The notes below the pieces were generated by a model. The model did not search any database, was not told where the DNA came from, and saw only the letters and a program-made list of their open reading frames with translations. 41,128 bases of DNA from Syntrophus sp. (in: bacteria). Lineage in GTDB: Bacteria > Desulfobacterota > Syntrophorhabdia > Syntrophorhabdales > Syntrophorhabdaceae. The translations under genes and the position numbers were made by a program. Positions 16,790-24,930 of this stretch are shown here, piece by piece. Within the stretch, counting starts at the first letter, position 1. Each line of letters begins with the position of its first letter. The stretch spans positions 1-41,128 of the forward strand of contig PNOF01000019.1 of assembly GCA_013824645.1 (NCBI GenBank), given 5' to 3'.

Positions 16790-17233
16790 ATGGGAAAACA
16801 ATCAAGCAAGTCCCGGGAAAATGATGGAGGATTTGTTGACGTGCCGGTGCGGGTACGCTATGCAGATACAGACTTAATGGGCGTTGTTTACTATGGCAAT
16901 TATCCGGCTTTTTTTGAAGTAGGCCGAAGCGAATATATGAGGGGAAAGGGCTTCACGTACCGGGAATTTGAAGAGATGGGCTACCGTCTTGTCGTCGTCA
17001 ATATGGAAGCAAAATATTACAATTCAGCCACCTATGATGACCTCATTAACGTCAAAACACGGATATCAGAACTCCAATCAAGAGGGCTGACGTTCCATTA
17101 CATGATCTACCGGGATACAACGCTCATCGTCGAAGGAAAAACAAAACATCTCTGTATCAACAAAGACAAAAAACCCGTCGTCATTCCCCAGTATCTTTTC
17201 ACTATCTTGAGAGATGCCACAGCAGCCAAATAA
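16790..17233 (+). CDS. YbgC-type acyl-CoA thioesterase (hotdog fold)
   Basis: A 147-residue 4-hydroxybenzoyl-CoA-thioesterase-type protein. The motif VRYADTDLMGVVYYGNYPAFFEVGR holds the catalytic aspartate (about residue 27) and is intact, followed by the five-helix hotdog pattern ending FTIL. YbgC relatives hydrolyse short acyl-CoAs or acyl-ACP and often sit in envelope loci. It starts one base after the radical SAM stop; its end overlaps the heptosyltransferase start by 20 bases, so all belong to one transcript. Confidence 0.88.
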   Translation: MGKQSSKSRENDGGFVDVPVRVRYADTDLMGVVYYGNYPAFFEVGRSEYMRGKGFTYREFEEMGYRLVVVNMEAKYYNSATYDDLINVKTRISELQSRGLTFHYMIYRDTTLIVEGKTKHLCINKDKKPVVIPQYLFTILRDATAAK

Positions 17234-18281
17234 TATTCTCATTATACGGCTAAGTTCTCTCGGAGACGTACTGATGGCCATTCCCGCAGTGAGAGCGATA
17301 CGAAACAATTTTCCCGATGCCCGTATTACCTGGCTCGTCGAGGGTGCTGTCAGCGAATTTCTTGCATGCCAGGATTTTATCGACGAGGTCATACGTTTCC
17401 CGAGGGGTCCAATTATGCAGGGACTTAAAAGGGGTAACATTTTCAAGATACAAAAAGAGGCGGGACGCTTTTTACGCCATTTGAGGAAAGACAAATACGA
17501 CCTCATCCTTGATTTTCACGGTATAGCAAAGAGCGCACTCTTTTCAATGATCGCAGGGGGCAAGAAAAAAATCGGTTTTGGAAAAATGTTTGCCAAGGAA
17601 AAAAGCTATCTCTTTTATCATAGTGCAGTAAACGGTCCAGACCAAAGAATGCACAAAGTTGAACGAAATATGCTCCTCGCGGAGCATCTTGCCTGCACCG
17701 GCGCCATCCCCGCGGCTCCCCTCAATACTTCAGGTGACGCGATAGCATACATTGACAACTTCCTTCAGGAAGCGGGCAGCCATTCACCCTTATTTGCCGT
17801 CAATCCCTTTTCCAGTAAAGGTACCGACTTTAAACGGTGGCCCCTGGAACGCTATGCAGAGCTCATTGCCCGCATAAAGCATGATTTACAGGGATACACG
17901 GTTATTTTATGGGGTCCCGGTGAAAAAGAAGAGGCAGAGCGCTTGAAAGAGATGGTGCCGAATGGTGCAATACTTGCCTGCCCCACAAATATCCCGCAGA
18001 TTTTTGCCCTTTTGAAGAAAATTACTGTTTACATCGGCGGCGATACGGGGGTTATGCACCTCGCGGCAGCAGCACACACACCTGTCGTTGCCATATTCGG
18101 ACCCACAGACGTGAAAGTCAATGCACCCTACGGCACAGCACATACAGTCATCAGAAAAGATGTCCCCTGCAGTCCCTGCAAAAAAAGGGATTGCGACGAC
18201 CGTCAATGCCTTACCCGGATCACCGTTGAAGAGGTTTACAAAACGGTGCTCGCCGTATATAAGAGGAGCACAACTAATTAA
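17214..18281 (+). CDS. Lipopolysaccharide heptosyltransferase (GT9 family)
   Basis: A 355-residue GT-B glycosyltransferase. The N-terminal IRLSSLGDVLMAIPAVRAIR is the acceptor-side signature of WaaC/WaaF proteins. The C-terminal GGDTGVMHLAAAAHTPVVAIFGPT binds the ADP-heptose donor. A terminal cysteine-rich patch (CSPCKKRDCDDRQCL) is common in the family. It would add a heptose to the LPS inner core at the inner membrane's cytoplasmic face. Of the two GT9 genes in this cluster it looks more like the heptosyltransferase I/WaaC side, but I cannot order them safely. Confidence 0.92.
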   Translation: MPQQPNNILIIRLSSLGDVLMAIPAVRAIRNNFPDARITWLVEGAVSEFLACQDFIDEVIRFPRGPIMQGLKRGNIFKIQKEAGRFLRHLRKDKYDLILDFHGIAKSALFSMIAGGKKKIGFGKMFAKEKSYLFYHSAVNGPDQRMHKVERNMLLAEHLACTGAIPAAPLNTSGDAIAYIDNFLQEAGSHSPLFAVNPFSSKGTDFKRWPLERYAELIARIKHDLQGYTVILWGPGEKEEAERLKEMVPNGAILACPTNIPQIFALLKKITVYIGGDTGVMHLAAAAHTPVVAIFGPTDVKVNAPYGTAHTVIRKDVPCSPCKKRDCDDRQCLTRITVEEVYKTVLAVYKRSTTN

Positions 18282-19784
18282 ATGCGAATACTTTTTATAT
18301 ATCCCAACATCAATGCCCAGATAGGGTTCAGCTACGGAATATCCTACATTTCAGGTCTTTTAAAAACAGAAGGTATTGAAACACACCTGCTCAACATCAA
18401 CGAAAAGCTCGGATATCCCCTCGACCATGAGAGGATTAAAAAAGACGTCCTTTCTATCAAGCCGGACATGATTGGTTTTTCCGTTCTCACAAACCAGTAT
18501 AAATACGCCCTTGAGATCGCCCATAATATCAAAACCTATACAAGCGCACCCATCATATTCGGGGGCATCCATCCCACAATGGACCCTGGTGAAACATTAT
18601 CGCAGGACTGCGTTGATTATATCTGCGTGGGAGAAGGCGAAGAGGCCTTCCTTGAACTTATCACAAAAGGAAGCCCCCATGGGGTACAGAATATCGGGCA
18701 CAAAACAAAGGGAAATTCCGTTCTGGAACCCTTGAGACCATTCTCTGACATCACAAAACTTCCCTTTAAAGATTACGAAATTTTTGATTTTCAGCAGATG
18801 ATTGACGCAAAGGATGGCTGGGTGGGGCTCACCGCATCGCGGGGCTGCCCTTTCCGGTGTACCTATTGTCTCAACCATAAGATCATGGGCCTTTATAGGA
18901 ATTATGGATACCTCCCGAAAGATTATCTGCGAAGACACACCGTCGGCCAGATGATTGCCGAGATAGAATATCTCCTTTCCCGTTATAAAGGCATTAAGAT
19001 GTTCATCTTCGATGACGATATCTTCACTTTCGACAAGGTATGGCTCAAAGAGTTCACTCAAGAATACAAAAAAGTAACCGATATCGGTTTTGTATGCAAT
19101 GCCCATGCACGGATATTTGATGAGGAAACCGCATCGTACCTGAAAGATGCGGGATGCAGAATCGTAAAGTTCGGTCTTGAAAGTGGAAGCGACAGGATAC
19201 GAAGGGCTGTGCTTCACCGGTATATGTCGAACAAACACATTGAAGAGGCTTTTGCTATAGCGCACCGGTTCGGGTTCCACACATCGGCCTTTGTCATGAT
19301 GGGACTCCCCCATGAAACGATAGCAGACGTTCAGGATACAGTGAGGCTTCTTGCCAAGGTCCTGCCTGGGAGATTCAGGTGGTCTTTGTTCTTTCCTTTT
19401 GTGGGCACAAAGGCATATGAAATTGCGGAAAAATCAGGACAGATCGATTTTGAAAAGATGCGCAAACTTGACAATTTCACCGACGAAACCTGTATGGTCC
19501 TCGGAGATGACATAGACCTCTATGTAGATAAAGTAAAAACGTTCTTATGCGCCTTTGTCAACGGTTATGCCGATATAGACGGGGAACAGAAATACCTGGA
19601 ACTCGTAAAACGGATTGAATCACTCGACAAAAAGGCATGGCATAGAGAGAAAAAAGCACTTCGGGAAGAAATAGACGTGCTGGACAAAATCATGGAAGAA
19701 AAAGGGAAACTCCATTATACCGTGAAGTATAATCCTTTTATGGGCGTGAGAAGTGACTGGAAAGACGATAGTATATCTGCCTAA
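18282..19784 (+). CDS. B12-binding-domain radical SAM protein
   Basis: A 500-residue enzyme. Residues about 1-140 form a cobalamin-binding Rossmann domain (LFIYPNINAQIGFSYGISYI, PDMIGFSVLTNQY, GGIHPTMDP, CVGEGE). There follows a radical SAM barrel with TASRGCPFRCTYC (CX3CX2C, near 189-195), FIFDDDIF and VKFGLESGSD. The C-terminal region (from about 400) is charged and helical. Class B enzymes of this type methylate unreactive carbons or rearrange lipids and sugars. It begins immediately after the first GT9 gene and overlaps the second, so an LPS-related or lipid-modifying role is plausible but inferred. Confidence 0.88.
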   Translation: MRILFIYPNINAQIGFSYGISYISGLLKTEGIETHLLNINEKLGYPLDHERIKKDVLSIKPDMIGFSVLTNQYKYALEIAHNIKTYTSAPIIFGGIHPTMDPGETLSQDCVDYICVGEGEEAFLELITKGSPHGVQNIGHKTKGNSVLEPLRPFSDITKLPFKDYEIFDFQQMIDAKDGWVGLTASRGCPFRCTYCLNHKIMGLYRNYGYLPKDYLRRHTVGQMIAEIEYLLSRYKGIKMFIFDDDIFTFDKVWLKEFTQEYKKVTDIGFVCNAHARIFDEETASYLKDAGCRIVKFGLESGSDRIRRAVLHRYMSNKHIEEAFAIAHRFGFHTSAFVMMGLPHETIADVQDTVRLLAKVLPGRFRWSLFFPFVGTKAYEIAEKSGQIDFEKMRKLDNFTDETCMVLGDDIDLYVDKVKTFLCAFVNGYADIDGEQKYLELVKRIESLDKKAWHREKKALREEIDVLDKIMEEKGKLHYTVKYNPFMGVRSDWKDDSISA

Positions 19785-20751
19785 CTGGCTCGGCGACATG
19801 GTAATGGCAACACCATTCCTCCATGCTCTCCGGGCATGCACATATGATGATGTATGGGCTGTAGGAAAGAGCAGCGCCATTCACCTATACAACGGCCTTA
19901 ACCTCTTCGACAGATTCATATCCATCGACGATAAAGGGCTCCTGGCCACTCTTGAAAGGGTGGGCGGTCTTAAAAAAATCAATTTTAAAAGGGCCATCGC
20001 CATGCCCCACTCCTTTCGCTCGGCATTTTTTTTCTATAATCTTCGCATTAAAGAAAGAATCGGGTATGCACGGAACAAGAGAGGTTTCATGCTCACCCTG
20101 AAGATGCAAGAAGAAGACGCCGTGCCTGAGTCAACCGTCGAACACTATCTCAAAATCATCGATGCCCTCGGCGGCAGCCGGTCTCTCAATGCGCCGCTGC
20201 TCCTTGTCACTGATGACGAAGAAGAAAAATTCGATGAAAAGTTTATCGACATCAGCAAGCCTTATAGTGTATTTATCACAGGGGCACAGTACGGCTCATC
20301 AAAATGCTGGCCGCATGAACACTTTTCGGAACTCGCAAACAAGATCATCGAAAAGTATGGTATGAAGATATACCTTCTCCCCGGTAAAGATGAGGAAGGG
20401 ACGGCCCGCAAAATAGTGGAAGGGATACACAAAAAAGATTTTGTGGAAGTAAAATCGATGAATGTAAGAGACCTGAAGGTCTGCCTTTCACGGGCGTCTT
20501 TTGTCGTCAGCAACGATACGGGACCCAGACATATATCGACAGCCCTCTCTGTCCCGACCATTGTACTGCTGGGCCCCATGGATGACAGGTACACCGATTA
20601 TCCGAGCGCTTGCACGTACAAGATCTCGAAGGACCTGGCGTGCAGACCCTGCAATAAAAAGGCATGCAGCACAGAACATGAATGTCTCGCAGGGATACGC
20701 CCTGATGAAGTTTTAAAAATCATAGGGGGAATCATTGAAAAAAAACCTTAA
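19753..20751 (+). CDS. waaF: Lipopolysaccharide heptosyltransferase II-like (GT9)
   Basis: A 332-residue GT9 enzyme. LPNWLGDMVMATPFLHALR at the N-terminus is the heptosyltransferase II signature, and SNDTGPRHISTALSVPTIVLLGPMD the donor site. A cysteine patch (CRPCNKKACSTEHECL) closes the protein. It starts at a GTG inside the previous gene (32-base overlap) and overlaps the heptose kinase by 17 bases. Function: transfer of the second L,D-heptose onto the LPS inner core. Confidence 0.92.
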   Translation: MTGKTIVYLPNWLGDMVMATPFLHALRACTYDDVWAVGKSSAIHLYNGLNLFDRFISIDDKGLLATLERVGGLKKINFKRAIAMPHSFRSAFFFYNLRIKERIGYARNKRGFMLTLKMQEEDAVPESTVEHYLKIIDALGGSRSLNAPLLLVTDDEEEKFDEKFIDISKPYSVFITGAQYGSSKCWPHEHFSELANKIIEKYGMKIYLLPGKDEEGTARKIVEGIHKKDFVEVKSMNVRDLKVCLSRASFVVSNDTGPRHISTALSVPTIVLLGPMDDRYTDYPSACTYKISKDLACRPCNKKACSTEHECLAGIRPDEVLKIIGGIIEKKP

Positions 20752-21742
20752 CACACAACAGCCGGACGACAGAAAGAGCTTCGGCAAAGTCGTGGATCGT
20801 TTTAAGGGGAAAAAAGTATGCGTCATCGGGGACATCATCGCCGATGTATATATTTTCGGTAAACCATACAGGCTCTCGCGGGAAGCGCCTGTCGTCGTCG
20901 TCAAATACGAAGAAGCCAGGATATATCCGGGCAGTGCGGGCAACACCATCAATAACCTTCTGGCCCTCGGAGCCCATGTTTATCCCATCGGTTTCATCGG
21001 AAAAGACAGCACCGGAGAAAAGTTGATGGATTTTTTCTCACAATACAAAAAAATAGATGCAAGCGGTATAATCCGATATAATGGCACAACGGTAACAAAA
21101 ACGAGGATACTCGCCGGCGATACGCATACGTCAAAACAACAGGTAATACGGATCGACAGAGATGATAACAGGGCGTATACCCGCGACGAAAAAACAGAGT
21201 TTATGGAAAAACTGAAATCAGTCAGTCCTCACATAGATACCTTCATCGTCTCCGATTATGGCCATGGCTCCATTGACAATAAAATTATCAACTACATGAA
21301 GGCTATTGCACAGGATAAGGCTGTTATCGGTGATTCCCGGTACAGCTTGAGAAAATTTGCAGGATTCACCATGCTTACCCCTAACGAATCGGAAGCATAC
21401 GAACTGGCAGGTCTTGACGAAGGACATACCGTTGAAGAAGTGGGGGGCAAAATAATGGATTCAATGAACCTTACGGCGCTTCTCGTCACACGAGGAAATA
21501 AAGGCATGACCCTTTTCCTGAAAAAAGGAGAAATACATCATATTCCCATTTCCGGTAAAAACGATGTGACAGATGTGACCGGCGCCGGTGATACCGTCTG
21601 CGCTACTGCTGCACTGGCACTGGCGAGCGGAACTGATTTTTATACAGCGTCACAAATCGCCAATTACGCAGCAGGGATTGTAGTAATGAAGAGAGGAACG
21701 GCAACGGTAAGTCCGGAAGAGCTGAAAAAAGCAATGGAGTAG
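20735..21742 (+). CDS. hldE: D-glycero-D-manno-heptose-7-phosphate kinase (HldE kinase domain)
   Basis: A 335-residue PfkB-family kinase equal to the N-terminal half of E. coli HldE (RfaE domain I). Visible motifs are VCVIGDIIADVYIFG, the substrate loop IYPGSAGNTINNLLALG, TMLTPNESEAYELAG and the catalytic DVTGAGDTV. It phosphorylates heptose-7-phosphate to the 1,7-bisphosphate for ADP-heptose synthesis. The start is a TTG at 20735 preceded by GGGGGA. The adenylyltransferase half is a separate gene 152 bases downstream, so the enzyme is split here. Confidence 0.94.
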   Translation: MKKNLNTQQPDDRKSFGKVVDRFKGKKVCVIGDIIADVYIFGKPYRLSREAPVVVVKYEEARIYPGSAGNTINNLLALGAHVYPIGFIGKDSTGEKLMDFFSQYKKIDASGIIRYNGTTVTKTRILAGDTHTSKQQVIRIDRDDNRAYTRDEKTEFMEKLKSVSPHIDTFIVSDYGHGSIDNKIINYMKAIAQDKAVIGDSRYSLRKFAGFTMLTPNESEAYELAGLDEGHTVEEVGGKIMDSMNLTALLVTRGNKGMTLFLKKGEIHHIPISGKNDVTDVTGAGDTVCATAALALASGTDFYTASQIANYAAGIVVMKRGTATVSPEELKKAME

Positions 21743-21812
21743 AACAACATATTATGATGGGCTGGAGCATCTCTTAGTACACCGGCAATTAAAGATGCTA
21801 ATTTAGGTCGTC

Positions 21813-21832
21813 ATCCCCGCGCAGGCGGGGAT
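21813..21832. repeat. REP-like hairpin in the hldE gap
   Basis: ATCCCCGC-GCAG-GCGGGGAT, embedded in CGTC...CAGTGTTTT. This matches the widespread 'GTCAT-CCCCGC-loop-GCGGGG-ATCCAG' type of intergenic palindrome known from many proteobacteria. It splits the two heptose genes and may weaken or stabilise the transcript. Confidence 0.6.
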
Positions 21833-21894
21833 CCAGTGTTTTGAAACAGCGGGGTTAAAGTTTTTTACTCTTTCGATAATATACTGGTGAGGTT

Positions 21895-22371
21895 ATGGGA
21901 CAGATAATAGATAAGCTTGAAGAGTTAATAGAGATCGTCGAGAAGGAAAAAGCCCAGGGGAAACGGATCGTCTTCGGCAATGGCTGTTTTGATCTTCTCC
22001 ATGTGGGACATGTGAGATACCTGCGGGGCGCCAAGGCACTGGGCGATATCCTCATCGTTGCAGTCAACGATGACGCGTCGGTGACGGGGCTGGGAAAACG
22101 CAAGAAGGTTGTCACACCGGCCAAAGAACGGGCTGAAATCATCTCAGCGCTGGATGCTGTCGATTACGTCATTCTCTTCAAGGAACCAACGGTAGAAAAC
22201 CTTCTCCGCACACTGCAACCGGCCATCCACGCAAAAGGCACCGACTATACCGAGGATAGTGTCCCTGAAAAAGACATAGTCCAATCATACGGCGGCAGAG
22301 TAGCCATAGTAGGCGATCCGAAAGACCACTCCACCCGTGATTTGATAAAAACAATCAAAGACCTTCAGTAG
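21895..22371 (+). CDS. D-glycero-beta-D-manno-heptose 1-phosphate adenylyltransferase
   Basis: A 158-residue cytidylyltransferase-fold enzyme equal to the C-terminal half of HldE (RfaE domain II). The nucleotide site FGNGCFDLLHVGHVRYL contains the HxGH motif, and KGTDYTEDSVPEKDIV plus a DHSTRDLIKTI end complete the family pattern. It makes ADP-heptose from heptose-1-phosphate and ATP, completing the pathway begun by the kinase at 20735. The start ATG at 21895 lies behind a GGTG-like weak site. Confidence 0.94.
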   Translation: MGQIIDKLEELIEIVEKEKAQGKRIVFGNGCFDLLHVGHVRYLRGAKALGDILIVAVNDDASVTGLGKRKKVVTPAKERAEIISALDAVDYVILFKEPTVENLLRTLQPAIHAKGTDYTEDSVPEKDIVQSYGGRVAIVGDPKDHSTRDLIKTIKDLQ

Positions 22372-22440
22372 CAGCAACGGTTTTTTTGGTAGAGGAGACC
22401 TATTCCCTCCACTCATTGCTACGGATTTCTGACCCACTTA

Positions 22441-22701
22441 ATTCCAATTCTAAATCAACCCCGTCATTCCGGAGGTCACCATTTTCTTCGCTCCCACTCG
22501 TCTGTCTTACCCTGCACACGATTCACCTTTGCTCAGTTCTCGAACTCGCTTGTCGCTCAGACAGCGAGAACTGTCCTGAACGCGGCACTGGCCGCAGGAC
22601 CGCAAAGGCTTATCGGCAGGGTACCCAAGGCATCCTTCGATGTCCGCTCAGAAAATGGTGACCTCCGAAGTGTAGTGGTACAGTTGATTTAGAATTGGAA
22701 T
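22441..22701 (-). repeat. 261-bp structured inverted-repeat element, copy B
   Basis: Ends are perfect 19-bp inverted repeats (ATTCCAATTCTAAATCAAC at 22441-22459; complement at 22683-22701). A second perfect 16-bp stem (22471-22486 with 22651-22666) lies inside. On the minus strand the core contains a GCGGC/GCCGC hairpin and a 9-bp stem (22534-22542 with 22565-22573) around a 22-nt loop that opens CTGTCTGAGCGAC and closes AGCGAGTT. The same length and the same loop recur in the copy at 25211, with different stem sequences. No protein is encoded; this fills the gap after the heptose genes. Confidence 0.8.
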
Positions 22702-22765
22702 AATAGCTTGTCTCCCTCGATGCACATGGGTATAAGACATTACACACAGCTATTGGAAGTGATAA

Positions 22766-22827
22766 CACCAACGTCAGCCAGAGGCGAGCGCTCTTTTTCG
22801 CCGATTGACTGCACCACCTCGTTGTGC
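22766..22827 (-). other. attC recombination site 3 (after higA)
   Basis: Read on the minus strand, a GCACAAC box opens the site and GTTGGTG closes it. Between them is an imperfect palindrome (CAGTCAATCGGCG near the left, CGCCTCTGGCTGACG near the right) clearly related to attC 2. It overlaps the last codons of higA. Its first box pairs with the GTTGGGC box of attC 2 at 6 of 7 positions, as expected for the two ends of one cassette. Confidence 0.65.
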
Positions 22828-23136
22828 CTTTGAATTGCCCGTATGCGCAACTTCTGCACGCAGGCCTAAGCCGAGTGCACCTATCACCTTAAGAACTGTA
22901 TCAAAGCCAGGACTCCTTTCTCCAGAGAGCGCTTTGTAGAGACTTTCACGAGAAAGGCCTGCATCACGTGCAACTTGAGACATACCTTTAGCCCGTGCAA
23001 TATCACCGAGGGCTTTTGCAATAAAAGCGGCATCACCATCCGCTTCCTCAATACAGGCTTCGAGATAAGCTGCCATTTCCTCCGGGGTACGGAGATGCTC
23101 GGAAACGTCGTACTTTGTTGTTTTGGTCTTTATCAT
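22774..23136 (-). CDS. higA: HigA-type antitoxin with XRE-family helix-turn-helix
   Basis: A 120-residue DNA-binding antitoxin. The start (TKTTKYDVSEHLRTPEEMAAYLEACIEEADGD) and the helix-turn-helix (MSQVARDAGLSRESLYKALSGE, split over residues about 53-75) match the 'addiction module antidote' family that pairs with RelE/ParE-like toxins. The last 20 residues are basic, lie inside the attC 3 site and may be an accident of cassette structure. The gene follows the toxin by 9 bases; toxin first, antitoxin second is the HigBA order. It is probably autoregulatory. Confidence 0.88.
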   Translation of the reverse strand: MIKTKTTKYDVSEHLRTPEEMAAYLEACIEEADGDAAFIAKALGDIARAKGMSQVARDAGLSRESLYKALSGERSPGFDTVLKVIGALGLGLRAEVAHTGNSKAQRGGAVNRRKRALASG

Positions 23137-23145
23137 GGTGTACTC

Positions 23146-23436
23146 CTATAAATTCCTTGCCAAACGCAAGGCGGTTTTGATGTCTTTGGCCTGGGTGTGT
23201 TTATCCCCACCAGCCAACAGAATAACAAGCTGTTCCCCAAACTGTTTATAGTAAACCCTATATCCGGAACCATAGTTGATCTTCAATTCTGAAACACCTT
23301 CACCCACTGACGCTACGTCGCCGGGATTGCCTGTCGCCAACCTCTCAATCCTTATCAGAACACGGGCTCGGGCTCGGATGTCCTGCAAATCATCAAGCCA
23401 TTTAGTAAACACTTCAGTTTTTCGGATTTCAATCAC
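23146..23436 (-). CDS. higB: HigB-type RelE/ParE-superfamily toxin
   Basis: A 96-residue toxin with the family sequence IEIRKTEVFTKWLDDLQD, RARARVLIRIERLATGNPGD, GVSELKINYGSGYRVYYKQ and LLAGGDKHTQAKDIKTAL. Such toxins are ribosome-dependent mRNA endonucleases. It is first gene of the pair and lies wholly between attC 2 and attC 3, so the module is one integron cassette. Toxin-antitoxin pairs are common cargo of chromosomal integrons, where they stabilise cassette arrays. Confidence 0.9.
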   Translation of the reverse strand: MIEIRKTEVFTKWLDDLQDIRARARVLIRIERLATGNPGDVASVGEGVSELKINYGSGYRVYYKQFGEQLVILLAGGDKHTQAKDIKTALRLARNL

Positions 23437-23492
23437 AGGTCAATTGTATCCTTGTGGCTACACTTTGTCAAGTAGAAAAAGAGTCTCATGTA

Positions 23493-23555
23493 GCCCAACA
23501 TGAGGATCAGCCAGAGCCCGATTTATCGGCGATTGGCTGAATCCGGTAGTTATGC
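23493..23555 (-). other. attC recombination site 2
   Basis: On the minus strand: box GCATAAC, then an imperfect palindrome whose inner arms are TTCAGCCA and TGGCTGA with unpaired bases, then GTTGGGC, a full match to GTTRRRY. GCATAAC is the exact complement of the GTTATGC box that ends attC 1, which is the hallmark of the two ends of one cassette. The 63-base length is typical of short attC sites. Confidence 0.82.
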
Positions 23556-23593
23556 CATGCCCTGGTATGACCTCTCTATGCTGCTCGACAACC

Positions 23594-24439
23594 TCAATCC
23601 TTGAACAACAAGCCAGACAGACTCTTGATAATCTCGTCGGTCTCTTTACACACTTCAAGCTGTGCGTTCAAAGCGGCGATGTAATGTTCTGCTTTTCTCT
23701 TCGCATCAGACTTCGACTGATCAACGAGAGCCATAACCCGCTCTTTGGTTTTTTCAATCATAGCCCGCACGTTCTCATTCGCCTGCCGTTCTTTATGTGG
23801 GTCGAACCTGTATCCTCGATAATCGCAGACAATAAACGAGTGGTTAAGTCTTTGAAATGGAAACAGAGCCGTTAAGCCGCCGTCCTGCTTTGTAAAGCGA
23901 GAAAACATTTCTTTTACGCATGGGTCGCCATGCTCTTGCACATAGTCGCAGACGGACTGATCAATTTCAACGAACGGTGTTCCTCTTTCATCCGCTTCTC
24001 GCTTAAAGGCAGTTACTTCATGCTCTTTATCCAAAGCCTCTTGATACCCAGTTCCTATTATATCGGCCTCCGTATGATAGATCCGACCTCGGGTGATATA
24101 CCCCCTGCACATTATTCCTTTAGTCAAGAGTGCCATTGTTGCACCCCAGCAATGGCTGACCAAATTGATTACACCGGCGGGTGATATTTCGCTTGATACG
24201 ACCACGCAGTCCGAAACACGGGTGAGGCGGAAATCGAGATCGGGTCGGATACGTGCGCTGTTAGGGCAGGTACTCGGCCCATGCCTTTCAATTCTCGTTC
24301 TATCTTCAGGCGTACCAAGTTCTTTCGCCGCAACAACAAGTTCAGCCAATGAGATACCGGCTCCGCTTTCTGCCGCTTCCACCTTTTTCTTCCAGCCAAG
24401 AATGTCCACAAATCCAATGAATTTCTCTATGAATTCCAT
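23594..24439 (-). CDS. Class III nucleotidyl-cyclase-like protein in an integron cassette
   Basis: About 281 residues, no membrane segment. FIGFVDILGW (Asp12) and RVSDCVVVSS (Asp77), followed by KGIMCRGYITRGRIY and IGTGYQEALDKEHEV, resemble the layout of class III nucleotidyl cyclases and their bacterial relatives, where two aspartates bind metal. The C-terminal 60 residues are a charged helix. I cannot tell whether the product is a cyclic nucleotide, and no effector gene sits beside it. The ATG at 24439 is preferred over GTG 24451, because a TATAAT box at 24452-24457 would start the transcript near 24445. It lies between attC 1 and attC 2. Confidence 0.6.
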   Translation of the reverse strand: MEFIEKFIGFVDILGWKKKVEAAESGAGISLAELVVAAKELGTPEDRTRIERHGPSTCPNSARIRPDLDFRLTRVSDCVVVSSEISPAGVINLVSHCWGATMALLTKGIMCRGYITRGRIYHTEADIIGTGYQEALDKEHEVTAFKREADERGTPFVEIDQSVCDYVQEHGDPCVKEMFSRFTKQDGGLTALFPFQRLNHSFIVCDYRGYRFDPHKERQANENVRAMIEKTKERVMALVDQSKSDAKRKAEHYIAALNAQLEVCKETDEIIKSLSGLLFKD

Positions 24440-24466
24440 ATCGCCAATCACATTATAGTCTTTCGC

Positions 24467-24522
24467 GCATAACGAAAAAATCAGCCGGAGCGTAGCGATC
24501 GGCTGGATTGACCTTGTTAGCC
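24467..24522 (-). other. attC recombination site 1
   Basis: On the minus strand: GGCTAAC, AATCCAGCCG and CGGCTGATT arms around a GATCGCTACGCTC apex, then GTTATGC. The site is 56 bases. The stop codon of the upstream gene (24517-24519) lies inside the first box, as in many cassettes. GTTATGC pairs fully with the first box of attC 2. Confidence 0.82.
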
Positions 24523-24906
24523 TTTCATTTTGTCTCTTTCAGCAAAAACTTCTTTGGCTGCAAACAGCCCATTAAGCGCCGCAGGAAAACCTGCGTAAAC
24601 AGCCATTTGCATTATTACCTCCACAACTTCCTGCTTAGTGCATCCAACATTTAAAGCGCCATTAATGTGCACTTTTAACTGAGGGGTAGCATTTCCTAAG
24701 GCAGTCAGAGCTGCGACCACTGCTATTTCTCTGGATTTCAGATCTAATCCTGGTCGTGAATATATGTCGCCAAAAGGAAATTCAATCAGTAATCGTGCAA
24801 AATCTGGAGCGATGTCCTTAAGGCTGTCGATGACGCGCTCGCCGGCCTCTCCGTCCACTTCTTTGAGTTTTTCCCAACCTCTTTGATAGCGATCATTAGT
24901 TTTCAT
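24517..24906 (-). CDS. Carboxymuconolactone decarboxylase-family (AhpD-like) protein
   Basis: A 129-residue single-domain protein. [56 protein letters not shown] is the CMD/PcaC pattern (given here in parts). It lacks the CxxC pair of peroxidase-type AhpD, so peroxidase activity is unlikely; a gamma-carboxymuconolactone decarboxylase or related isomerase role is possible but unproven. RBS AAAGGAG lies 6 bases before the ATG. It is followed directly by attC 1 and so appears to be the cargo of the first cassette visible here. Confidence 0.85.
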   Translation of the reverse strand: MKTNDRYQRGWEKLKEVDGEAGERVIDSLKDIAPDFARLLIEFPFGDIYSRPGLDLKSREIAVVAALTALGNATPQLKVHINGALNVGCTKQEVVEVIMQMAVYAGFPAALNGLFAAKEVFAERDKMKG

Positions 24907-24930
24907 GATTTTTCTCCTTTGCGAGCTAAT

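Noticed and set aside
22386-22661. A 91-codon open frame inside element B.
   Set aside because: It runs through the palindromic structure, has no Shine-Dalgarno and looks non-protein-like.
23552-23875. Plus-strand open frames opposite the cyclase-like cassette gene.
   Set aside because: The minus-strand frame is longer, family-like and fits the cassette orientation defined by the attC sites.
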